A stretch of DNA of 9,873 nt from Candidatus Thorarchaeota archaeon. GTDB taxonomy: Archaea; Asgardarchaeota; Thorarchaeia; Thorarchaeales; Thorarchaeaceae. The notes under the pieces were generated by a model. That model saw nothing but the letters and a program-made list of their open reading frames with translations. It searched no databases and was not told the DNA's origin. This document shows, one piece after another, positions 1-6,399 of the stretch. The stretch spans positions 1 to 9,873 of the forward strand of contig DAOWDY010000144.1 in assembly GCA_030638785.1 (NCBI GenBank), read 5' to 3'. The position numbers and the translations under genes are program-made. Numbering within the stretch: the stretch's first letter is position 1; each line of letters opens with the position of its first letter.

Positions 1-282
1 ACAGAAAGAGAAACCTTTGACCAGATTGTTGACTGGTACGAGAATCTTGCTTTGAGCTTTTGTCAAGCAGAGAAGAATCCCATTAGTGGGGCATTGGTGT
101 CTAACAAATGTGATCTGTCAGAAGAGATAGAGGTCACTCCAAAAGAGGGTAAGCAATTGGCCGATGTACTCTGTCTAGATTTCTTTGAAACGAGCGCAAA
201 GACTGGTGATGGTGTCGGTGAACTATTCATTAACGCAGCAACGACAAGTCGAACTCGTTTTGGCCGTGGTGGTTTCAACTAG
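1..282 (+). CDS. Ras/Rab-type small GTPase, C-terminal part (5' end outside window)
   Basis: The reading frame is open from base 1 to a TAG stop, giving the last 93 residues of a small GTPase. Visible are the G4 guanine-specificity motif NKCD (visible residues 35-38, inside VSNKCDL) and the G5 motif ETSAK (63-67), in the order and spacing of the Ras superfamily. The opening residues (TERETFDQIVDWYENL) fit the segment just after switch II. The P-loop and switches lie upstream and cannot be seen. Such proteins are GTP/GDP-driven switches in eukaryotic trafficking and signalling; Asgard archaea encode many. The tail ends GRGGFN with no cysteine near the end, so no CAAX or CC prenylation signal exists. 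The exact subfamily (Rab, Ras, Arf-like) cannot be decided from this fragment. The next gene is convergent, 45 nt away. Confidence 0.9.
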   Translation, partial: TERETFDQIVDWYENLALSFCQAEKNPISGALVSNKCDLSEEIEVTPKEGKQLADVLCLDFFETSAKTGDGVGELFINAATTSRTRFGRGGFN

Positions 283-293
283 ACTAGATATAA

Positions 294-315
294 CAGGCAC
301 CGATGTCGATGCCTG
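294..315. terminator. Inverted repeat between convergent genes, possible bidirectional transcription end
   Basis: The arms CAGGCA (294-299) and TGCCTG (310-315) are perfect inverted repeats. Pairing continues inward as CGA/TCG after a single C-A mismatch, making a near-palindrome of 22 nt. It sits in the 45-nt gap between the stop codons of the GTPase gene and the tldE-like gene, where transcripts from both sides must end. No long T-tract follows on either strand, so a terminator role is inferred from position only. Confidence 0.4.
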
Positions 316-327
316 ATCAATCTTCAC

Positions 328-1707
328 CTATTGTGTTGCAGCGGTCATTCTGCAATCGCTGACTCTAATTGTTGGCATGAATGTTGGGATTTCAACTTCC
401 CACCAGTAGACCTGCTTCCTATCGTTTCCAAGAGCATCAATGTTTGCAAACATTCGTAGCGTGTTGTCGCTGATTCTCAAATTCTTGATTGGCTTCATTT
501 CTCCATTTTCAATTAGAAACATCGCATCTCGTGGGATCGTTGAGAATTCTCCCGTTTGGTAGTTCTGGTATCGTGTGTACCAATTGCTTGTAACATAGAT
601 GGTTGGTTTTGAATTCTCTATCAGTTCTTCAAAACTGTGATTTCCATTCTCAAAGACCATGTTCGATGAATTTGGAAGCAACATTTTGAGTCCTTCACCT
701 AAACCAAGCATCCGGGAGCTACCGGTTGAGGACGTTTCGTACATTTTTGCAGTTGTCGTGTTATGGACAAACGACCGCAAGACCCCATCTTTGATTATCT
801 CAGTCTGCTGTGTGGGAGTTCCTTCAAAATCAAAGGAAGCACAAGCGAGACCATTTGGAATCCATGGATTGTCAGTGACACTTAGAAAATCTGGGCCTAT
901 CTGCTCCCCCATCTTATCACCAAGAGGGGATAAACCGATTAGAATTGCAAAGGGATTCGCAGCATCTGGAATGCTTCCTAACACATTCGCTCCAACGGTT
1001 GGACTCAGGATCAAGTCATAGGTTCCAGGGTCTCCCTGCACTGCACCAATAGCTTGTTTGGATAATCTCCCTGCTTTGGCTCCTGCAGCAACCATTCCCT
1101 TCTCATCTTGATTTGGTTTTGTGCCACACTCTAATCCCTGACCTGAGTAGTCTAATTCATCCTGAAATGCTCTCACATTCAAATCGTACTCTGTCATCTT
1201 CTTGCTACCTTGAGGACCATAGCTTGATTTGAAGAAACTCAATTCCTTTGAGAACTTGAGCGCACCTGCAACTCTCTTGGCTCCTTCAGAAACTGCAGCA
1301 TCAATTGCAGCGTTTACAAATCCCGGTGCCTTCTCAGTGAAGTCATCTATCTTTTCGTCGTAGGCTCCCTTGAGGTCTCTGTAACTATGAGTATCCTCTT
1401 CGACACCAGCAAAGAACATTGATTCAGGTAGTTTCTTTGAGAAAGCGATTGTATCCTTTACCGCCTGTTTTGCATCTTCTTCGCTTGTGACTGATCTCTC
1501 GCTGTATCCTGTCTGTGTCCCTTCGATGATCATGAAGAGTTCTAGACGAACCTCATCCCATCTTTTGCCAATGTCAATTGCATTTTGAGAGAATCTGATC
1601 TGTGAACCAGATGACATGAATCCGCGAGCAATAACTCCTTCGACCTTGTCCTTGCTGTAGTCAATTGCGATGTCGACATAACTCTTGAGTTCATCAAATC
1701 CTGCCAT
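328..1707 (-). CDS. TldE/PmbA-like partner subunit of the TldD metalloprotease
   Basis: A 459-residue protein of the TldD/PmbA family, of usual length. Family landmarks in the C-terminal half are FEGTPTQQTEIIKDGVL (294-310), the STG after a TTTAKMYE stretch (about 317-329), and TGEFS with a following LIENGE (385-403). Where TldD has its metal-binding helix, this protein reads SPTVGANVLGSI (235-246), with no HExxxH. That is the hallmark of the non-catalytic TldE/PmbA subunit. In E. coli TldD and TldE form a heterodimeric protease that degrades unfolded peptides, matures microcin B17 and acts on the antitoxin CcdA; the archaeal substrates are unknown. The ATG start overlaps the tldD stop by 1 nt and has its own perfect Shine-Dalgarno, so the two are co-transcribed and probably made in matched amounts. 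No signal peptide or membrane segment is seen, so it should be cytoplasmic. Confidence in family is high; the TldE role rests on the missing motif and the pairing. Confidence 0.93.
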   Translation of the reverse strand: MAGFDELKSYVDIAIDYSKDKVEGVIARGFMSSGSQIRFSQNAIDIGKRWDEVRLELFMIIEGTQTGYSERSVTSEEDAKQAVKDTIAFSKKLPESMFFAGVEEDTHSYRDLKGAYDEKIDDFTEKAPGFVNAAIDAAVSEGAKRVAGALKFSKELSFFKSSYGPQGSKKMTEYDLNVRAFQDELDYSGQGLECGTKPNQDEKGMVAAGAKAGRLSKQAIGAVQGDPGTYDLILSPTVGANVLGSIPDAANPFAILIGLSPLGDKMGEQIGPDFLSVTDNPWIPNGLACASFDFEGTPTQQTEIIKDGVLRSFVHNTTTAKMYETSSTGSSRMLGLGEGLKMLLPNSSNMVFENGNHSFEELIENSKPTIYVTSNWYTRYQNYQTGEFSTIPRDAMFLIENGEMKPIKNLRISDNTLRMFANIDALGNDRKQVYWWEVEIPTFMPTIRVSDCRMTAATQ

Positions 1708-3137
1708 TACCCGACACCTCCTAATCTGATCCCACGAAATCGTATATCCCCGCCTCCAGCATAGACTGGAACTCCTTGCATTGGGTCGCTCTTTCCACAG
1801 GTTCCTGGGAAGTCGAATCGCAGGTTCTTAGTGACCGCATCTACTGCACTTAGGAGTCCGACACTTGTGGTTTCGAGGACCGGGCGTCTTACCATGATAT
1901 CGGTTATTTCTCCGTCCTTGATGAGATAGGATTCAGCTCCTGAGTATTTGCTTTGGTAGCGTCTATCATCAATATTCCATTCCATAAACGATCTCATGTA
2001 GACTCCAAGTTTGATATCCTCCACTAGTTCGTCAAAGGAATGATCCCCTGGTTCGAAGTATGTATTTGCCATTCGAATGAGCGGCTCTCGATTGTATGCA
2101 ACTGATCTCGATGATCCATTTGATTCCATTCCGAACTTGACACCAAACTCCCTATTCAGAAGAGGTTCATTGATGATTCCACTTTTGATGAGGACTCTTT
2201 TTCGGGATTTCACGCCTTCATCGTCGTAGAGGTAGAATCCTCCGGTATTTGGAATCGTCGGATCTTCGCTCACAGTGACTGCATCTGATCCCACTCTGGA
2301 TTCTCCTAGCTTGAGGTCTCTCCAGAAACTCTCGCCAGCCTGTGCTCCCTCTCGACCCATTATGCGGTCTCCCTCAGAAGGATGCCCCACATTTTCGTGA
2401 GCAATGATTCCTGCAACTTCAGGTCCAACGATCATGTCAATTGGTTGATCCATTAGTGACTCAACTTTCTCAGCTTTCTCTGCAGTTTTCTTGAGTCGGT
2501 CAACTTCATCTTCCACGTTCTCTATGACCCTGCCTTCTTTGATTCTCTCCCATCCACCACACTGAGTCATGTCAATCATTCGCTGCTCAGATCCAGTCTT
2601 TCCTTTGGCAGTAAGAAGCAGGAAGATTCTGATGTATGATGTGAATGCATCAATCTCTGTTCCTTCGCTTGTCACTAGAAATTTATCAATCTCATATGGA
2701 TTGAACAGCATAGTATACTGTGCAAGACCCTGCATCTTTTCGTTCATTTCTGTGGCGGTTGCCATGAGAGTATCGAGGTCAACGTTTGCTAATCTTTGTT
2801 TGAGGTCAACGCTCCATTTCGCCTTGTTTGACACTGGCTCACCCAAGTCAATCTTGTCTTTCCGTTTTGCAGCCTTTGCCATCTTGAATGCAGCATTAAT
2901 GGTCTCTTCGGCTATCGTTTTCTCTAACCTATCAAATGAGCCAAAACCCATATTCCCATCAACAAGAATACGAACTCCAATCCCTGTAGTGGGTTGCATT
3001 CCTCCTGATACTGGCTCTCCATTCCTGTATGCTAGTCCTCTCGTGATCTGTTTCACGAACCTAGCCTCTACATAATCGCCACCGAGACTGCGTCCATATT
3101 CGATACAGTACTCTGCAAGGTCCTTTCCGTCCTTCAA
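1707..3137 (-). CDS. tldD: TldD-family zinc metalloprotease, catalytic subunit
   Basis: A 476-residue TldD-type protease. The zinc motif HExxxH is present as HENVGH (247-252), followed by PSEGDRI as is typical of TldD. Near the C-terminus GTCGKSDPMQ contains Cys447, in the place of the conserved cysteine thought to complete metal binding, followed by VPVYAGGGDIR and a final LGG. These mark it as the active subunit, with the downstream gene supplying TldE. Such heterodimers cleave unfolded or peptide substrates inside a closed chamber; the target here is unknown. The start is TTG: a TGA stop lies in frame two codons upstream, and the next Met codon is inside the conserved N-terminal domain (Met47). 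The N-terminal LGGDYVEAR fits the usual TldD opening. The Shine-Dalgarno for this TTG is weak, which may mean a short leader. The gene is divergent from the M48 peptidase across 127 nt. Confidence 0.95.
   Translation of the reverse strand: MKDGKDLAEYCIEYGRSLGGDYVEARFVKQITRGLAYRNGEPVSGGMQPTTGIGVRILVDGNMGFGSFDRLEKTIAEETINAAFKMAKAAKRKDKIDLGEPVSNKAKWSVDLKQRLANVDLDTLMATATEMNEKMQGLAQYTMLFNPYEIDKFLVTSEGTEIDAFTSYIRIFLLLTAKGKTGSEQRMIDMTQCGGWERIKEGRVIENVEDEVDRLKKTAEKAEKVESLMDQPIDMIVGPEVAGIIAHENVGHPSEGDRIMGREGAQAGESFWRDLKLGESRVGSDAVTVSEDPTIPNTGGFYLYDDEGVKSRKRVLIKSGIINEPLLNREFGVKFGMESNGSSRSVAYNREPLIRMANTYFEPGDHSFDELVEDIKLGVYMRSFMEWNIDDRRYQSKYSGAESYLIKDGEITDIMVRRPVLETTSVGLLSAVDAVTKNLRFDFPGTCGKSDPMQGVPVYAGGGDIRFRGIRLGGVG
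1715..1721 (-). promoter_or_regulatory. Shine-Dalgarno of the tldE-like gene, inside the tldD end
   Basis: On the minus strand this reads GGAGGTG, a perfect match to the archaeal 16S anti-Shine-Dalgarno, 7 nt before the ATG at 1707-1705. It lies within the last codons of tldD and fixes the start of the second gene at the TAATG stop/start overlap, a layout typical of translational coupling. Confidence 0.85.
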
Positions 3138-3264
3138 AGCTCAATCACTCAGCTGCAATCGGAATCTAATTCTAAGATAAAGCCTACTAATCACGTCACC
3201 AACTTTATGTGAGTGCATGAGGAGAGTGATTAAGTTCCTTGCCCGATCTGATGGAGGGTACTGA
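3138..3264. promoter_or_regulatory. Divergent promoter region between tldD and the M48 peptidase
   Basis: This 127-nt spacer must carry promoters in both directions. On the minus strand, around 3173-3183, the sequence CTTTATCTTA resembles an archaeal TATA box about 40 nt before the tldD TTG, which would give a leader of roughly 10-20 nt. On the plus strand CTTTATGTG near 3202-3210 could serve the M48 gene, with a leader of about 30 nt. Both are weak matches picked by eye. A shared regulator of the two protease units is possible, but no clear palindromic operator is visible. Confidence 0.35.
3253..3258 (+). promoter_or_regulatory. Shine-Dalgarno fixing the TTG start of the M48 peptidase
   Basis: GGAGGG lies 6 nt before the TTG at 3265. 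The ATG at 3251 just upstream is in a different frame, so this site supports TTG as the true start. Confidence 0.75.
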
Positions 3265-4611
3265 TTGTCACAGGTTGAAGATATTCGAAGAGAGAAATGG
3301 ACAACGCTATTTCTGTTCCTTATTGTAGACGCCCTGCAAATACTTCTCGTATCAGTGCTTACACTCGATGAGTCGACACCACTCGTTATTGGATTTGACA
3401 TATCACAATCGAACCCTCTCATTTCTGTATCGCTCTTCATCGGAATAACCATAGTCCAGCTTACCATGGTCTATTACGTAACACTGGGTATGCTGAAAGG
3501 AAAGACTATGATCATGATTCACCCTAATTTCGATAAAGAGCAGACCTATGCTCTCAAGTTTCCCAGAGATGATCTCGTCAAGTGGTCAACAGAGATAGCT
3601 AAGAACTCAGGAGTTTCCCTCAAGCGAATCTACATCATGCAATCACCACTTCCAAATGCATTCACTTTCAGTCTTCCACTCGTAGGAGCTGTTTTGGTTA
3701 TCTCCAGCAACTTGATGTACCTCTTAGATGAAGAGGAGGTACGTTCGATAATTGCTCATGAAGTTGGCCATATCAAGAATCGTGATTCCCTGGTTTCAAT
3801 CTTCGGACAAATGCCCTCTTTCTTTGTTGACATAATATACCTATATTTCTATGTTAGAATTGGTCTTGGAGTTGCGAGTGCCCTTCTCATCCAGTTTGAC
3901 TTCGTACTGGCGGGAATCCGGATTCTGGTTCTTGTTGGATTCTTCATTCTATCTCGCGTTATGGTCTTCGTCGCAAAGATATTGATCCAGAAATCATCTC
4001 GAAGTGCTGAACATCTGTCAGATTATCATGGCGCAACAACTGTTGGCACTGCACCAACATTGAATGCACTGATACGTCTTGGGCAACGAGTAGAGGCTAT
4101 CACATCACTCATCGGTGAGATTCGCTGGCTTGAATCTCTCAATCCCGAGAGGTCCGGTCCCCTCGGATCAACAGAGCTCACACGTATGATTTCGTCATAC
4201 CCCCTTGATGGAATAGATGAGAAGAATGCAAAGACAATGGCACCGTGGGTCTTTCTCTTTACAAAGCTGAAATATCTACAGGAAATCTATGGTGTAGATA
4301 TGAGCGACAAACAGATTATCGATGCAATTCGACCAGCATCATCTTCTCTACTAGAGAAACGAGAGGAAACCAAAGAGGAAGCAAGCGAAACTGAGAAAGA
4401 ACCAGAACCCAAAGTCGTTGACTGGCGAGAAGTAGACTATGACGGAGATAGAAGGCTCTCTATCGATGAGTTGAATGACCTTGTGAAGATGCTCCGAGGC
4501 AATCCATCAAAATTCATGTTTGATAGTGAAGTTGGTCAGAATATCTTAATGATCGACCACCCTGACTTTCGCAGTAGAGTGCTGTTCATTGCAGACAATT
4601 GCGAACTCTGA
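3265..4611 (+). CDS. M48/HtpX-like membrane zinc metallopeptidase with C-terminal EF-hand
   Basis: A 448-residue integral membrane protease. Two hydrophobic segments open the protein (about 14-34 and 51-76), as in HtpX. PLPNAFTFSLP (128-138) is the usual M48 strand before the active-site helix. The zinc motif is HEVGH (165-169), and the third ligand is likely Glu249 in SAEHLSD. A long hydrophobic stretch (about 184-242) lies between them and should contain two membrane passes. HtpX and its relatives degrade misfolded membrane proteins with the catalytic domain facing the cytoplasm. After about residue 355 comes a charged, Glu/Lys-rich linker (364-383), then a textbook EF-hand loop, DYDGDRRLSIDE (391-402), flanked by helix-like WREV and LNDLVKML. 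Acidic residues at loop positions 1, 3, 5 and 12 and Ser at 9 match calcium ligands. HtpX proteins are normally near 290 residues, so roughly 150 are extra. Start is TTG with a strong Shine-Dalgarno. Confidence 0.92.
   Translation: MSQVEDIRREKWTTLFLFLIVDALQILLVSVLTLDESTPLVIGFDISQSNPLISVSLFIGITIVQLTMVYYVTLGMLKGKTMIMIHPNFDKEQTYALKFPRDDLVKWSTEIAKNSGVSLKRIYIMQSPLPNAFTFSLPLVGAVLVISSNLMYLLDEEEVRSIIAHEVGHIKNRDSLVSIFGQMPSFFVDIIYLYFYVRIGLGVASALLIQFDFVLAGIRILVLVGFFILSRVMVFVAKILIQKSSRSAEHLSDYHGATTVGTAPTLNALIRLGQRVEAITSLIGEIRWLESLNPERSGPLGSTELTRMISSYPLDGIDEKNAKTMAPWVFLFTKLKYLQEIYGVDMSDKQIIDAIRPASSSLLEKREETKEEASETEKEPEPKVVDWREVDYDGDRRLSIDELNDLVKMLRGNPSKFMFDSEVGQNILMIDHPDFRSRVLFIADNCEL
4435..4470 (+). other. 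EF-hand calcium-binding loop encoded in the M48 peptidase
   Basis: Twelve codons for D-Y-D-G-D-R-R-L-S-I-D-E (protein residues 391-402). Loop positions 1, 3 and 5 are Asp, position 8 is the usual hydrophobic Leu, 9 is Ser and 12 is the bidentate Glu. Gly is at position 4 rather than the more typical 6. Only one loop is seen; EF-hands normally work in pairs, so dimerisation or a degenerate partner would be expected. Confidence 0.75.
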
Positions 4612-4628
4612 GGGCTCTCATGAAGCTA

Positions 4629-6104
4629 TCAAGAATCTAATGTATCGCTTTCAGCAGATTCCGATATTGCACCAACTTCAACATCTGTGATATTGTTACG
4701 GTTGATTTCCTCAGCGTTCAATCCTCGGAAAGCAGAGATAATAATTGCTGCAAACACCAATGAACAGAAGAACCAGATCGCGTATTGTACACTCAATGTG
4801 TATGCGGCTACAAACTCAGGACCTGTTGTAGCTCCACTAGGATTGAACATAATTAGAAGGAATGCGAATGTGGCTGTAACTGCAGCAGTACCTACACTAA
4901 ACCCAGTTGTTCGTGAAATGTTAGTTAGGGCACTGATGACGCCCAAGTATTCTTTCGGTGAGCTTGTCATAACAAAGTTTCCATTAGCGACAGTGAACAT
5001 CGACAGACCAAATCCTAGAACTACAATAGCTAAGGCCATCAGTATGATGTTCGGGATGAAATAAGCTAGAAGAATCAAACCTATGAGCTCCATTACAAGA
5101 CCGAAAACTGTCTGATACTTTGCATCCACTCTTTCAGATATGAACCCAGCCGCAGGTCCAGTTACAGATATCACAAGTGGGTGGACAATCAAGAATAGAC
5201 CAGTCATAGTTTGGCTAAAGCCTAGTGCCTCTTGCAAGAAGAAGGGCATAAGGAATATAATAGGTACCAGCCCCATGTAAGCAAATAATGCAGAGAAAAT
5301 GCTTGTCGAGATCTTTCTATCAGCAAGAATCTTAGTAGGAATGATTGGGGATATGAAATTCCTTTCTCTCAGAATAAAGCCAATTAATGATAGGATGATG
5401 GTTAGAATCAACACTGTTGACAGAATGAGATCTGCTGTCGTGACAATAGAAACATAATACACCATTGAGAATAGGAATGTGAAGAAGAGGGCTGCGCCTA
5501 TATTGTCGAACTTGACCTCTTCGACCTTTTTTGTTTCAGGAATGAATTTCTGTACTAGAAGATAACCAATAACTCCCATCGGGAGATTAACAAGAAAGAT
5601 ACTAGGCCACCCGTAAAATTGGCTTAGGAATCCTCCGAGAACAGGACCAATGCCAAGTGCTGCAGCTAGAACAACCGAAATCATTCCAATTGCCCTTCCT
5701 CGATTCTTAGGTGTGGTGAAGTAGGTCATCAAGGCGAGACCATTTGCAGACATAATGCTCGCACCAATTGCTTGGAACACTCTTGAAGCGACAAGAACCT
5801 CAAGATTTGGAGAAAGTGCACAGAAGAATGAACCAATTATGAAGATAATCATTCCAGCCTGAAAGACACGGGTTTTCCCGTACCTATCTCCTAGTTTCCC
5901 CATCAGAGGCATCAATGATGTTATCACAAGTAGATATGAGAGAACAATCCACTGAATCGCATTCATTTCCACTCCTAGTTCTGCAGCCATTGTGAACAGG
6001 GACACATTCACAATTGAAGCATCGAGGGCTCCTAGGAATGTTCCGAATCCAATCGCCAGAACAAGAACAGAAACGCCTGGCATTTTCGTGGGCAAGTCCT
6101 GCAT
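4629..6104 (-). CDS. Major facilitator superfamily transporter, DHA2 (14-TM) drug-exporter type
   Basis: A 491-residue polytopic membrane protein of normal DHA2 length, almost entirely hydrophobic and consistent with 14 helices. Family motifs are ALDASIVNVS (26-35, the TM1 motif of EmrB/QacA-type proton antiporters, with Asp28), GKLGDRYGKTR (69-79, motif A in the TM2-TM3 loop), SRVFQAIGAS (107-116), GIGPVLGGFL (151-160, the antiporter motif C) and FLVNLPMG (170-177). Members exchange protons for toxic organic molecules or other exported compounds; the substrate cannot be read from the sequence. The acidic hydrophilic tail (about 464-491) should be cytoplasmic. The ATG at 6104 is taken as the start; an internal ATG at residue 8 is an alternative, and only a weak GGAAG lies upstream. 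It is convergent with the M48 gene (17-nt gap) and divergent from the VIT-VWA gene. A dedicated regulator gene is not seen nearby. Confidence 0.92.
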   Translation of the reverse strand: MQDLPTKMPGVSVLVLAIGFGTFLGALDASIVNVSLFTMAAELGVEMNAIQWIVLSYLLVITSLMPLMGKLGDRYGKTRVFQAGMIIFIIGSFFCALSPNLEVLVASRVFQAIGASIMSANGLALMTYFTTPKNRGRAIGMISVVLAAALGIGPVLGGFLSQFYGWPSIFLVNLPMGVIGYLLVQKFIPETKKVEEVKFDNIGAALFFTFLFSMVYYVSIVTTADLILSTVLILTIILSLIGFILRERNFISPIIPTKILADRKISTSIFSALFAYMGLVPIIFLMPFFLQEALGFSQTMTGLFLIVHPLVISVTGPAAGFISERVDAKYQTVFGLVMELIGLILLAYFIPNIILMALAIVVLGFGLSMFTVANGNFVMTSSPKEYLGVISALTNISRTTGFSVGTAAVTATFAFLLIMFNPSGATTGPEFVAAYTLSVQYAIWFFCSLVFAAIIISAFRGLNAEEINRNNITDVEVGAISESAESDTLDS

Positions 6105-6239
6105 GTTGTCTGCTACTTCCTTGAATTAGAGTCACACCATCAGCCTGAAACTTAAGCTTATGGTTATGGTTTCTCTTGTTCAAAATCTAGAACCGGCAAT
6201 ATGAAGGTCGTAATCTTTCTCATCTTTTTGTTCCAATTC

Positions 6240-6256
6240 TTGAACCACCGGTTCAA
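6240..6256. promoter_or_regulatory. Palindromic operator-like site
   Basis: TTGAACC and GGTTCAA (6240-6246 and 6250-6256) form a perfect 7-bp dyad around the 3-nt centre ACC. Similarity extends a few bases further on each side with a one-base offset. A related half-site, GAACC, lies at 6190-6194 with an inverted GTTC at 6178-6181; the two GAACC copies are 52 bp apart, close to five helical turns. The site is about 30 bp upstream of the TATA candidate for the VIT-VWA gene and 136 bp upstream of the MFS start. It could bind a dimeric regulator of either gene. The protein that would bind is not identified. Confidence 0.45.
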
Positions 6257-6384
6257 AGATTAGAATCAAGTCAAAGTTTTCCTATGTATATACTAGATAG
6301 CCAGCAGAATTGCAATGACAAGCATTGATTGCTTTGTGTAGGAGAGTGCACCAGTCAGGTTATGACTTGGCAGTCTAATCGTAC

Positions 6385-6392
6385 AAGGGGGT
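6385..6392 (+). promoter_or_regulatory. Shine-Dalgarno fixing the GTG start of the VIT-VWA gene
   Basis: AAGGGGGT ends 7 nt before the GTG at 6400. It supports this GTG, which also places a positively charged n-region (GRR) in front of the signal-peptide core. Confidence 0.6.
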
Positions 6393-6399
6393 AGATTCG

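Larger units (their letters stand above)
6105..6399. promoter_or_regulatory. Divergent control region between the MFS and VIT-VWA genes
   Basis: The 295 nt hold no credible gene. The best TATA-like element is GTATATAC (6286-6293), itself a palindrome, preceded by an A/T-rich run. Serving the VIT-VWA gene it would leave a leader of about 85 nt. For the MFS gene the AT-rich CTTAAGCTTA (6151-6160) is a weak TATA candidate. Small inverted repeats occur in the presumed VIT-VWA leader: CAATG/CATTG (6313-6317 and 6323-6327) and GTCA/TGAC (6354-6357 and 6363-6366, extended by CCA/TGG with one bulge). A stronger operator-like palindrome is listed separately. All are by-eye matches. Confidence 0.4.

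Noticed and set aside
659..1021. Plus-strand open frame opposite the tldE-like gene
   Set aside because: It lies wholly inside a well-supported conserved gene on the other strand, has no recognisable domain and no convincing ribosome binding site.
2569..3075. 168-codon plus-strand open frame opposite tldD
   Set aside because: Shadow of tldD; Ser/Phe-rich composition typical of antisense translation and no family features.
328..3137. TldD/TldE as part of a RiPP (modified peptide) cluster
   Set aside because: TldD/E can process microcin-like peptides, but no precursor peptide, cyclodehydratase or radical SAM gene is visible; the only exporter nearby is separated by the M48 gene and oriented as its own unit.
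3141..3467. Minus-strand open frame covering the tldD upstream spacer and the M48 N-terminus
   Set aside because: It overlaps the M48 signal-anchor coding region and the divergent promoter region, and shows no domain.
4612..4628. Terminator in the gap between the M48 and MFS genes
   Set aside because: Only a 4-bp TGAG/CTCA dyad and no T-run are present in the 17-nt gap; too weak to call.
5884..6183. Minus-strand open frame overlapping the MFS start in another frame
   Set aside because: It overlaps the conserved first helices of the transporter, and its protein looks like out-of-frame translation.
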